DNA of 64,000 nucleotides, taken from assembly GCA_902762795.1 (NCBI GenBank), contig CACWPM010000027.1, forward strand, positions 1 to 64,000. The letters are read 5' to 3'. The first letter of the stretch is position 1. Every line of letters begins with the position of its first letter. The position numbers were made by a program, and so were the translations under genes. Below are positions 45,392 through 53,476 of this stretch, in pieces. The notes beneath the pieces are model-generated. The model saw nothing but the letters and a program-made list of their open reading frames with translations. It was not told the DNA's origin and ran no database searches. The stretch is from Fibrobacter succinogenes. Its GTDB lineage: Bacteria; Fibrobacterota; Fibrobacteria; Fibrobacterales; Fibrobacteraceae.

Positions 45392-46797
45392 ACGGAATGC
45401 TAGAGACCGAGCGCGAGACTTTGCATGTGATGGATGACCAAAGGCGCATTGCAATAGTCGAAACCTTGACCGTGGAAAACGGTAACCGTGTCGCGGCCCC
45501 CGCGCCCGGGCAACGCTACCAGCTAGACAACCACCTCGGCTCGGCATCATTGGAGCTGGACGACTCCGCGAATATAATCAGCTACGAGGAATACTACCCC
45601 TACGGCGACACAAGCTACCGCGCCGGAAGGAACGCGAGCGAAGTGAGCCGGAAGCGCTACCGCTACACCGGCAAGGAGAAGGACGAGGAAAGTTCCCTTT
45701 ACTACTGCGAGCAGCGCTACTACGCCGCCCATATATCAAGGTGGGTCTCCACGCCCGTAAGCGGCGTGGACCCGAGTGGAACTGGGACGGATGATGTTGT
45801 TTGGGATGTCCCTGATTTTGTTCAGACGGAAGAAGATTTTAGAAATTGGGTGTATGACAATGCCGGGGCGTACATTGATGGTGATGTTACCGTAGAACGC
45901 ACCGATGATGGCCGACCAATTTTCAATTATAATGATGCCGACATTACTGTAGATCAGGCGCGTCGTGCTGAAATGGAAACGGAAAATAGAACGTTCGGGT
46001 CTTATTTGCCAGGAACCGCTGCTGGCGAAGATGCTCTAGGGTATTATGCTGACTTGGTCGTAAAAGGTGAACGCCAAGGTGGTGCTTGGGGGAGTGTTGA
46101 AAAAGGCTTGGGATATACTTTAGGATTTTTTGCCGCATTATGGACTCCCGAAACGGCGATACAAACAGCGTTTACGCTAGGAACTGCTGGCGTTGGAAAT
46201 GTGGCGGCAGCGGGATCCATGTTGCATAAGGGATGGGCTGTATGGGGGACCTATGAGTCGAGCATATCTCTTGGAGAAGGGGTGGCCGGGGTTACATCTG
46301 GGTTGCATACTGCTGATTTGGCATCTTGGGCTAGGTCTGGTCAATATCAAGGCGGACAGGGTATGTCCGGTTTACAGAGAGGCTTGAGTATTGGTTTTGG
46401 AGTTGCAGGGATTGGCGCAAGCTTTGCCAGTGTAGCTAATTATGACCCGAGATTACTTGGGAAAGCCCAATCGACAGGAACAAGAGGTCACAAACAAATA
46501 TCCCGTTTGATTGCGTTCGGATATCAATTGAACCCGAGAGTAGAAAGAATAACAATGAATTTGGGCTACAAAAAGTTGATGGGTGGTGGAATTTTTAAAA
46601 ATGGGCCAAGACCTGATGTTGGTGTGTTATATAAATCGGGCCGTGTAAAGGCGATTGAAGTCCAGTCGAAAACGGATAAACCCATAGATCTTAGGAGTAG
46701 AAACAAAGACTTTATGGCAGATTTTGATATAAAGGTTTCCGTGTCTATTAATCCGTGTGCCGTTTGGATAAACCGAATATTCCCGAAACGGAGATAA
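45381..46797 (+). pseudogene. Displaced tip C: Rhs core end and putative PD-(D/E)xK toxin
   Basis: Correct-frame continuation of cassette C from KSVNGMLETERE. The end of the core has lost about 54 bases in frame: SRWVST is followed at once by PVSGVDPSGT, without DPTWLADGINLYAYVNGN. The tip has a Gly/Ala-rich hydrophobic stretch (LGYTLGFFAALW through GLSIGFGVAGIGASF), like pretoxin or membrane-passing segments. A C-terminal domain follows, with GTRGHKQISRLIAFG, RPDVGVLY and IEVQSKTD. The PD...ExQ spacing recalls PD-(D/E)xK nucleases, which suggests a DNase or RNase, but this is a motif guess. There is no start codon for this frame. A soluble immunity gene follows after 2 bases. Confidence 0.65.
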
Positions 46798-46799
46798 AT

Positions 46800-47480
46800 A
46801 TGTTTGATTGGTTGTTTTCTAAGTCAAATCAATATCTTATGCTGATAAATTACGACAAATCTTTTGAACTTTCGAAAGATTTGCTTGATGCAATTTGTTC
46901 TTATCCTGTAATAAGCTTAAAACCACGTAAATATCATTTTATCACAAAAATGTATTATGGTATAAAAATTGTGTCTGCAAAATCTATTTCGAAAGTTAAT
47001 TTTAATTCAATGTATAAAGTTGCCATATATCCAGAATTGTCCCTAAATGAAAATCCGTTAGTATTAATTGATGAAGGGAAAAATAGAATTCTAGATTCTT
47101 TTAATTCTATTTTAATTAAGTTTGATAATTCTGAAATTTCAAATTTTCTTTCATATATGAAATTTTTTTTTGGAGCTGATTATGGCTTTATATGCAGGTG
47201 TAAGGATAAAGATTTTTTTAGTAATTTTTTAGATGATACTCGTTACAAATCATGGTCGAGAGATAATAAAAAAGTTTGCGAAGGTTTTCTGAAGGATGTC
47301 TATCCAGTCAATATTTTGAATTCGGCCCATGTCCAAAATGCTCTGATTGATAAAATCAAAGAAGATGAACGGATGGGTGAAATAGATTCATCCGTTGACG
47401 GATATCTTATATGGAATGTAGATCCATCAAATATCCGCTATGCCCGCCGCGTCTGCAAGAAAATGGGGCTGTTGATATGA
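46800..47480 (+). CDS. Cytoplasmic protein, candidate immunity for tip C
   Basis: 226 residues from the ATG at 46800, 2 bases after the tip C stop, with GGAG 8-11 bases upstream. No signal peptide or membrane segment, which fits protection against a cytoplasm-acting nuclease. The family is not recognised. Visible features are MFDWLFSKSNQYLMLINYDKSF, a central hydrophobic/aromatic stretch (SNFLSYMKFFFGADYGFIC) and a C-terminal DGYLIWNVDPSNIRYARR. AT-rich, like the other immunity candidates. Confidence 0.6.
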   Translation: MFDWLFSKSNQYLMLINYDKSFELSKDLLDAICSYPVISLKPRKYHFITKMYYGIKIVSAKSISKVNFNSMYKVAIYPELSLNENPLVLIDEGKNRILDSFNSILIKFDNSEISNFLSYMKFFFGADYGFICRCKDKDFFSNFLDDTRYKSWSRDNKKVCEGFLKDVYPVNILNSAHVQNALIDKIKEDERMGEIDSSVDGYLIWNVDPSNIRYARRVCKKMGLLI

Positions 47481-47509
47481 AAGGAATTGCCATCATCTGA
47501 TAAATACCC

Positions 47510-47620
47510 TATATTAACCTTATGCCCTGCGTTTCACAACAAAGAAATTTCTCTAAATTTCAGGAGGAACCTTCTGATTTAGAAACGCAGTTGCTTGAGT
47601 TGGGATTTCTCTGCGAGGAT
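47510..47620 (+). repeat. Cap element of cassette D with the best promoter match
   Basis: TTGCCA (47487-47492), a 17-base spacer and TATATT (47510-47515) precede the ATG at 47522. This is the clearest -35/-10 pair among the caps. The ATG lies 6 bases after the hexamer, so a transcript from it would be nearly leaderless. Confidence 0.7.
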
Positions 47621-49075
47621 CCGGATGATGTCGGGAGCGCCTCCGCGAGCTTCGCCTACAACGCCCACGGTTCCATGACGTCCATGCCGCACCTCTCCGC
47701 GATGGACTGGGACTTCGCCGAGAAACTGAGCCATATAACCCGCGGTACCACCGAGGCATATTACAACTACGACGGCAACGGCATCCGCACGAGAAAAGTC
47801 GTAGAGAAGAACGGGGTCGTAGAGACGAGGCTGTACCTCGGCGGCTTTGAAATCTGGCGCAAGACCGTAAACGGTGCCCTAGATACGGAACGCGAGACAT
47901 TGCACGTCATGGACGACCAGAAGCGCATTGCAATAGTCGAAACCTTGACGGTGGAAAACGGGAACCGTGTCGCGGCCCCCGCGCCCGTGCAACGCTACCA
48001 GCTCGACAACCACCTCGGCTCCGCGTCTCTCGAACTCGACGCATCCGCGAACATCATCAGCTACGAGGAATACTACCCCTACGGCGACACAAGCTACCGC
48101 GCCGGAAGGAACGCGAGCGAAGTGAGCCGGAAACGCTACCGCTACACCGGCAAGGAGAAGGACGAGGAATCCTCGCTCTATTACTGCGAACAGCGTTACT
48201 ATGCCGCTCACATCTCACGGTGGGTCTCGACGGACCCCACATGGCTCGCTGACGGCATCAACCTCTACGCCTATGTGCACGGGAATCCCGTGAGCGGCGT
48301 GGACTCGAGCGGAACGCAGACGGAGGATTTACCTGAGTGCAATGATAAAACAGATCTGTTTTTGCCAAACCAAGATGTTAAAGCCCAGAATGATTCGACT
48401 GTTAAAAGAGAAAAAAAAGATTTTGTCAATTTTGAAAAAAAAAGCGATGCCTTAAAATCGTCACAGACAAATGATGTTTTCTCTGAATTTTCAAAAACGG
48501 AAATAAGTGAAAATAAAATTGATAAGACTCATAATCTTTTATTGTCTGATTCATTTGCGAAAGAATGGATTGGATATGGGAAACCATATGAATATGCATT
48601 AAAATTAATTGAAAAAAACAGTGATGATATAAAGCAAAGTGCGAAAACTTGGAATGTAGATCCGATTGCTATTGCTAGTGTTATTTTTCAAGAAAAATTT
48701 TATGGTGTTTGGTCTGTTGCAAAAAATATTATAGGCTCTTACAAATTACTTCTTAAAAATTATACTTATAGTTTTGGTCTTACGGAAATGCAGGTAAATA
48801 CTGCTACAGAATTGTTAAAAGAACGTGGTGAAAAGGGTGATGTCAAACAGGCTATAAAATGGCTTCGTGATGATTCTCTAGCAATTGATTTGACTGCACA
48901 ATATTTATCAAAAGTTCAAAAAGATATAGGTCCTCAAGAACCCAATGTTTTTGCACAAGCATATAATATTGGAATCGAGAGCTTGAAAGCAGGAAAATAT
49001 AGCTATGTAGGAAATCGATCAAAATATTTCCAGAGTGAAATAAAAAGGGCTTTAGAAAATGGTAAAACAAAATAA
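47522..49075 (+). CDS. Orphan cassette D: cap, short Rhs core and lysozyme-like toxin tip
   Basis: 517 residues. Cap (1-33) joins the core late (VGSASASFAYNAHG, about 37), runs through an intact YLGGFEIWRKTVNG segment and ends SRWVSTDPTWLADGINLYAY...GVDSSGT (the second DP is DS here). The tip (about 270-517) has a Lys/Ser-rich spacer, then a fold resembling lytic transglycosylases or muramidases: AKTWNVDPIAIASVIFQEKF (candidate catalytic Glu), SFGLTEMQVNTATELL and a helical end with AQAYNIGIESLKAGKY. Peptidoglycan cleavage in the target periplasm is inferred. Its last 17 bases overlap a gene for a multi-pass membrane protein, fitting immunity at the envelope. Confidence 0.78.
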   Translation: MPCVSQQRNFSKFQEEPSDLETQLLELGFLCEDPDDVGSASASFAYNAHGSMTSMPHLSAMDWDFAEKLSHITRGTTEAYYNYDGNGIRTRKVVEKNGVVETRLYLGGFEIWRKTVNGALDTERETLHVMDDQKRIAIVETLTVENGNRVAAPAPVQRYQLDNHLGSASLELDASANIISYEEYYPYGDTSYRAGRNASEVSRKRYRYTGKEKDEESSLYYCEQRYYAAHISRWVSTDPTWLADGINLYAYVHGNPVSGVDSSGTQTEDLPECNDKTDLFLPNQDVKAQNDSTVKREKKDFVNFEKKSDALKSSQTNDVFSEFSKTEISENKIDKTHNLLLSDSFAKEWIGYGKPYEYALKLIEKNSDDIKQSAKTWNVDPIAIASVIFQEKFYGVWSVAKNIIGSYKLLLKNYTYSFGLTEMQVNTATELLKERGEKGDVKQAIKWLRDDSLAIDLTAQYLSKVQKDIGPQEPNVFAQAYNIGIESLKAGKYSYVGNRSKYFQSEIKRALENGKTK

Positions 49076-49508
49076 AAGAATCTTTACTATAAATGGTTTC
49101 TTCGCAACAATTTCTGTAATATTGTGTGTTTTGTTGTATGTTTTCTCTAAATCATGTGGATTTGTTGCAAATGTTTTTGATATGCATGACAATTCTATTA
49201 TTGTCTATAGTAAGGATTTGATGAGTTCGGGATCTGATGATAATGCTATAATTGGGGCGATGATTTTTTTTAGAATACTTTTTATTTTTATTTCGTTGTT
49301 TAATTTAAAGAAACCGTGCTTGAAATTTTTTATCATTCCCTTTTTTTTAGATATACTATTTTTATGCTTAGTATCAGATACATCAAATATTTCAAGAACA
49401 ATATCTAATAATAGCGAATTTCGTTTTTGGCTATTGACGTGGATTATTAGTTTTTGTGGATGCATTTTTGTTCTCATAAAATTTGATGGAGATGATTATT
49501 TTACGTAA
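49059..49508 (+). CDS. Four-helix membrane protein, candidate immunity for tip D
   Basis: 149 residues, overlapping the end of cassette D by 17 bases (ATGGTAAAACAAAATAA). Four hydrophobic segments are visible (about 12-30, 62-82, 87-105, 120-140), with a polar loop around 35-60. No family is recognised. Overlap and membrane location suggest protection against the lysozyme-like tip. The gene's last codons run into the truncated core of cassette D', whose frame starts inside it. Confidence 0.62.
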   Translation: MVKQNKRIFTINGFFATISVILCVLLYVFSKSCGFVANVFDMHDNSIIVYSKDLMSSGSDDNAIIGAMIFFRILFIFISLFNLKKPCLKFFIIPFFLDILFLCLVSDTSNISRTISNNSEFRFWLLTWIISFCGCIFVLIKFDGDDYFT

Positions 49509-50556
49509 TACCGGCAAGGAGAAGGACGAGGAGAGCGGCCTTTACTATCACGGGGCCCGCTATTACGCCTGCTGGCTGGGCCGCTGGACCGCTGTCGACC
49601 CCATCGGCATCGGCGACGGATTGAACGTGTACATGTACGTGCACGGAAACCCCGTGAAGTTGCAAGACCCGAGCGGAATGGGGACCGTTGAAAATGATGA
49701 GGTTAAACCGGTTGTTAATGGCAACGATTTGTCATATGGCTTTAATGACGTTCTTATAAAGGGGAAAGGACCGAAGATCGCAAATGGCGGAGGAAATGTG
49801 GGGAATTCTCAAGGTGAGCAGAATGAGATAGTGAGTGTACGTTCGAGTTCCTCTAATTCTGAAATGATTTTAGCGAGCAGTTCTATGACTCCATCTGAAA
49901 AAAATATTTCATCGTCTTATGTATCAAATTTTGGTGATTGTAGATATAGCAGCCAAAGTTCAGAAATTAAAATTATTAGTAGAATAGAATGGAGAGCCAA
50001 AGAACCGATTCTAGAGAATGGAAGATTGTGGAATCCGGTTAAGGGTGATTTGGGTGATTATTATCACTCAATAGTTGTTCATCATTCTGGCAATGAACAT
50101 AATTCTATGACAATCCAAAAATTACAATATATCGAACAACATGCAGGGGGATATGCCGATATTCCTTACCATTTTGCAATAGATTCAAGAGGGAATATTT
50201 ATGAAGGACGACCGATAGATGTTGTCGGGTCTCATGTTGAATTAGCCAACACAGGTAGAATTGGTATTGTTTTAATGGCCGATTTAGATACGAAAAATGA
50301 TGGTATGAAAAAGTACGAAAAGATTTTGGAAAAACATTTTTTTGGAAATGGAAAACTTACGCATGGGATGGAACTGGCTCTTGAAGATCTTGTTACTTAT
50401 TTGCAAAAACAATATAGAGTTGATACTCTTGGTGGACATAAAGAGCTTCTTGAGAACCGCTATTGTCCTGGAAATATGGGAATGGAGGCTGTTCAGCTAT
50501 TGCGAAATAAACTAAACATGAATAAGCCACAATTACAAAAAAGGACTAGGAAATAG
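49486..50556 (+). CDS. Truncated cassette D': core remnant and PGRP-type amidase toxin tip
   Basis: 356 residues. No cap and almost no Rhs core: the homology starts at TGKEKDEESGLYY, then a different core type (HGARYYACWLGRWTAVDPIGIGDGLN, VKLQDPSGM). The tip (about 65-356) has a Ser-rich spacer and a peptidoglycan-recognition/N-acetylmuramoyl-L-alanine amidase domain: ISRIEWRAKEP, SIVVHHSG (first Zn His), IPYHFAIDSRGNIYEGRP, GGHKE (second Zn His) and RYCPGN (Zn Cys). All three zinc ligands are present, so an active amidase is likely. The ATG at 49486 lies within the preceding gene, and 49492 directly after GGAG is an alternative. The start is uncertain; expression would rely on coupling. Confidence 0.8.
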   Translation: MEMIILRNTGKEKDEESGLYYHGARYYACWLGRWTAVDPIGIGDGLNVYMYVHGNPVKLQDPSGMGTVENDEVKPVVNGNDLSYGFNDVLIKGKGPKIANGGGNVGNSQGEQNEIVSVRSSSSNSEMILASSSMTPSEKNISSSYVSNFGDCRYSSQSSEIKIISRIEWRAKEPILENGRLWNPVKGDLGDYYHSIVVHHSGNEHNSMTIQKLQYIEQHAGGYADIPYHFAIDSRGNIYEGRPIDVVGSHVELANTGRIGIVLMADLDTKNDGMKKYEKILEKHFFGNGKLTHGMELALEDLVTYLQKQYRVDTLGGHKELLENRYCPGNMGMEAVQLLRNKLNMNKPQLQKRTRK

Positions 50557-50558
50557 GA

Positions 50559-50996
50559 ATGAAAAAAACAATAAATGTTATGAATCTTGTCGTTGCAACA
50601 ATGATTTTTATGTGGATGGAAAGTCAAGATTTTTTTGTTCATTTTCTTGATGTCCCTTATATGTATGGACAAGTTGAATTGTTATATCTTATTATTCTTA
50701 ATTTGGTATTGTTAAATGTTTTTGAATTATCGCCTAAAATTTCGCTTGTATGCTCTGTTTTGATTATGTTGCTATTTCCGTTTACTGGAGGTCGATTCCG
50801 AGTTGACGGATGTAGTTACTATCTAGTTGTTGAAAAAATAATATGGAATATTATCGGCGTTCGTTTTGTGTTTCCAAGTGATTTGACTTATTTTATTGCC
50901 TATAGTTTGGTTCCTACTATTATCTATAGCATGTATTTACTTCTGTTCATTTTTGGTGCTGTTGCTGTATTTAGGAAAATGAAGGCTAAAGCTTAA
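50559..50996 (+). CDS. Multi-pass membrane protein, candidate immunity for amidase tip D'
   Basis: 145 residues, 2 bases after the D' stop. Hydrophobic segments at about 5-22, 38-55, 58-76 and 110-138 predict a polytopic inner-membrane protein. It is not obviously similar in sequence to the tip D immunity candidate, though size and topology are alike. Family not recognised. Position and the periplasmic substrate of the amidase make immunity the best reading. Confidence 0.6.
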   Translation: MKKTINVMNLVVATMIFMWMESQDFFVHFLDVPYMYGQVELLYLIILNLVLLNVFELSPKISLVCSVLIMLLFPFTGGRFRVDGCSYYLVVEKIIWNIIGVRFVFPSDLTYFIAYSLVPTIIYSMYLLLFIFGAVAVFRKMKAKA

Positions 50997-51035
50997 TAAA
51001 ATATAGGCCTCGTCAGAAATAGGCTGTTTTAAAAT

Positions 51036-51674
51036 ATGAAAATAAGTAGAATATTTAAGTGGCTAAAGGGATTGAGCCGAGAAGATTGGGCAAAAAATCT
51101 TTGTTTAAAAGTTCTTGAAAAAATGCCTAATGATTATTTAGTATATACGGAAGAGTTGAAATCCGGTATTATAGGACATGTTTTGACAGACTTTCGTTCA
51201 ATTCCATATCGCTATAATTTTTTCTTTAATACTTCCGTAAGTGATCGTTTTGAAAAACGTTCTGAACCTTATTTTTATTTGAATGGGTTTATCCTTAGCA
51301 ATGCTTATGAAAAAAATATTGATTTGTCTATTTATTTTGCAAGAGGTTTGATAGCAGGAATTTCTTTTTCGACAAAAGAAAAATTTAATTTGACAGATTT
51401 GCAAGTTGATATTAATAACGTTAAAAAAACACTAATTGTTGAACAATTGTCTCAATCATTTTGGGATGAATTTCGGAAAATACATAATAAATATCCAGCA
51501 ATTAATATAAGTGAAATTTATGAAGTAAACCTAGATGGCAGGTGTATTTATCATTTACTAGACATTGATGATGGTGATTTTGTCGGCTATGAAATGTCAA
51601 ATGGATTTGTTAGAGTCAGTCATGATGATTTAGAAACAATAAGTAACATACCGAATTTAGATGAATATTTTTAG
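51036..51674 (+). CDS. Orphan soluble protein, possible leftover immunity gene
   Basis: 212 residues, family not recognised. No signal or membrane segment. It starts MKISRIFKWLKGLSREDW and ends FVGYEMSNGFVRVSHDDL with an acidic tail; the C-terminal part vaguely recalls SUKH-type immunity proteins, not enough for a call. It stands between the D' pair and the cap of cassette E with no toxin of its own, so it may be a retained orphan immunity gene. Composition is AT-rich like other cassette genes. Confidence 0.5.
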   Translation: MKISRIFKWLKGLSREDWAKNLCLKVLEKMPNDYLVYTEELKSGIIGHVLTDFRSIPYRYNFFFNTSVSDRFEKRSEPYFYLNGFILSNAYEKNIDLSIYFARGLIAGISFSTKEKFNLTDLQVDINNVKKTLIVEQLSQSFWDEFRKIHNKYPAINISEIYEVNLDGRCIYHLLDIDDGDFVGYEMSNGFVRVSHDDLETISNIPNLDEYF

Positions 51675-51743
51675 GAAATTGACGATGAATAAAAGAAAAA
51701 GAGTATTTGTATGAACAGTGTTCCTGTTTCCTATTGATTATCC

Positions 51744-51854
51744 TATATTAACCTTATGCCCTGCGTTTCGTTACAGAGAAAAACTTTTAAATTTCAGGAG
51801 GAACCTTCTGATTTAGAAATGCAGTTGCTTGAGTTGGGTTTCCTTTGCGAAAAT
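51744..51854 (+). repeat. Cap element of cassette E
   Basis: TATATT (51744-51749), ATG at 51756. Near the consensus cap (MPCVSLQRKTFKF, QEEPSDLEMQLLELGFLCEN). No good -35 is seen. Confidence 0.72.
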
Positions 51855-53438
51855 GAAAATGAAGTCGGGCAGACCGCGGCGAGCTTCGCCTACAACGCCC
51901 ACGGTTCCATGACGTCCATGCCGCACTTGAGCGCGATGGACTGGGACTTCGCCGAAAAACTGTGCCACATCACGCGCGGCACCACCGAGGCATATTACAA
52001 CTATGATGGCAGCGGGATAAGGACGCGCAAGGTTGTAGTGAAAAATGGGGTAACTGAAACCCGCCTTTACCTCGGCGGCTTCGAGATCTGGCGCAAGACC
52101 GTGAACGGGACGCTCGAGACCGAACGCGAGACTTTGCATGTGATGGATGACCAAAGGCGCATTGCAATAGTCGACACCTTGACCGTGGAAAACGGTAACC
52201 GTGTCGCGGCCCCCGCGCCCGTGCAACGCTACCAGCTCGACAACCACCTCGGCTCCGCATCGCTGGAGCTGGACGCATCCGCGAACGTCATCAGCTACGA
52301 GGAATACTACCCCTACGGCGACACCAGCTACCGAGCGGGCAGGAACGCGAGCGAAGTCAGCCAGAAACGCTACCGCTACACAGGCAAGGAGAAGGACGAG
52401 GAGAGCGGCCTTTACTACTGCGAGCAGCGCTACTACGCAGCACACATCTCGAGGTGGGTCTCCACGGACCCCGCATGGCTTGCCGACGGCATCAACCTCT
52501 ACGCATACGTAAACGGGAACCCCGTAAGCGGCGTGGACCCGAGCGGAACGCAGACTGATGAATTGAATTACAATTATGAGGCTTATCCGACTGAACAAAC
52601 AATTGATTTACCCAATGTTGATATAAAAGCGATAAAAAAATATGATGAATATGAAGCAAATGAATCTCTAAAAGATGAGATAAATGTGTATGTGGAACAA
52701 ATGGGCGGTGTTCGTAAATCAATATATTTATTGTTTGATTGGGTGTCTAATGGTCAGATTGGCGTCAATTTGCTTGAAAAAAGAATTGCTGATATATATG
52801 AGATGATCGATAATGGTTCATTTGAAAATGAAATTTATAAGAATGTGGATAAACCTGGTTTAGATTCTGGTAAAAATCCTACTTTTTTTAAAGATTTAAT
52901 TGGTTCTGACCTTTACTATTTTGCACGAGCAAGGGATTATCAGAGAAGAAACAACACAAATGATATTCCTACATATTATAACCAATATGGTGCTAAGAAC
53001 ATGTTTAGATTTAAATATATAACTAGAAATGTTTTTTCAATGTTTTCGGATGACTTCGCTGAAAATTGGCTCGACAAAACACTAAAAAATTTACAAGTTG
53101 AAATGGAAGGTATTGTTTTAGAAGATTCCGAGAGCGAAACTTTTGATGCGGATAATCTAAATTCAAACTATAAAAAGGCGTTTAGCAGTCATGTTCCTGC
53201 ATATGTTGATGCTGGATTTTGTGAATTAAATATTGCTGAATGGGCGATTATCGGAATTACCCCAGATGTTAATCAAATTTTTGAGGGCGTTGGACAGATT
53301 AAAGATGTTGTGGCTGAATGTGGTCCTGTTAAACCTTTTACAAACTTCATAACAAGGCCTTTGTCTAGAGGAATAAGAGAACTTAATTCAATGTATAATA
53401 ATTTTTTGCAGAGATCAATTTTGCAACAATTAAGATAA
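51756..53438 (+). CDS. Orphan cassette E: cap, short Rhs core and A/B/E-family toxin tip
   Basis: 560 residues, intact. Cap (1-33) joins the core at VGQTAASFAYNAHG (about 37), the same late point as cassette D. The core is complete through YLGGFEIWRKTVNGTLE and ends SRWVSTDPAWLADGINLYAY...GVDPSGT. The tip (about 270-560) carries an extra N-terminal stretch (TIDLPNVDIKAIKKYD) and then the shared domain: IYEMIDNGSFENEIYKNVDKP, LYYFARARDYQRRN, YGAKNMFRFKYI, FSSHVPAYVDAGFCELNIAEW, TPD. The activity of this family is unknown to me. The paired Asp-box gene follows after 38 bases. Confidence 0.85.
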   Translation: MPCVSLQRKTFKFQEEPSDLEMQLLELGFLCENENEVGQTAASFAYNAHGSMTSMPHLSAMDWDFAEKLCHITRGTTEAYYNYDGSGIRTRKVVVKNGVTETRLYLGGFEIWRKTVNGTLETERETLHVMDDQRRIAIVDTLTVENGNRVAAPAPVQRYQLDNHLGSASLELDASANVISYEEYYPYGDTSYRAGRNASEVSQKRYRYTGKEKDEESGLYYCEQRYYAAHISRWVSTDPAWLADGINLYAYVNGNPVSGVDPSGTQTDELNYNYEAYPTEQTIDLPNVDIKAIKKYDEYEANESLKDEINVYVEQMGGVRKSIYLLFDWVSNGQIGVNLLEKRIADIYEMIDNGSFENEIYKNVDKPGLDSGKNPTFFKDLIGSDLYYFARARDYQRRNNTNDIPTYYNQYGAKNMFRFKYITRNVFSMFSDDFAENWLDKTLKNLQVEMEGIVLEDSESETFDADNLNSNYKKAFSSHVPAYVDAGFCELNIAEWAIIGITPDVNQIFEGVGQIKDVVAECGPVKPFTNFITRPLSRGIRELNSMYNNFLQRSILQQLR

Positions 53439-53476
53439 TATATGTAAATTCCTTCTTAATTTATCATTTAGATAAA

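Larger units (their letters stand above)
38131..52555 (+). repeat. Five copies of the Rhs-core segment (A-E)
   Basis: The same GC-rich segment occurs at about 38131-39371 (A, inside the full-length protein), 41189-42590 (B), 44459-45780 (C), 47630-48325 (D) and 51864-52555 (E). Copies are near-identical over long runs. B and C start at the GTCGCCG...CCGGACG point (residues PDALLEPE in A); D and E start later, at GTCGGG (VGSTSASF in A). All normally end SRWVSTDP...DPSGT, where the AT-rich tip begins. A short, divergent core of another type precedes tip D' (49509-49680). The copies are large enough for homologous recombination between tips. Confidence 0.9.
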
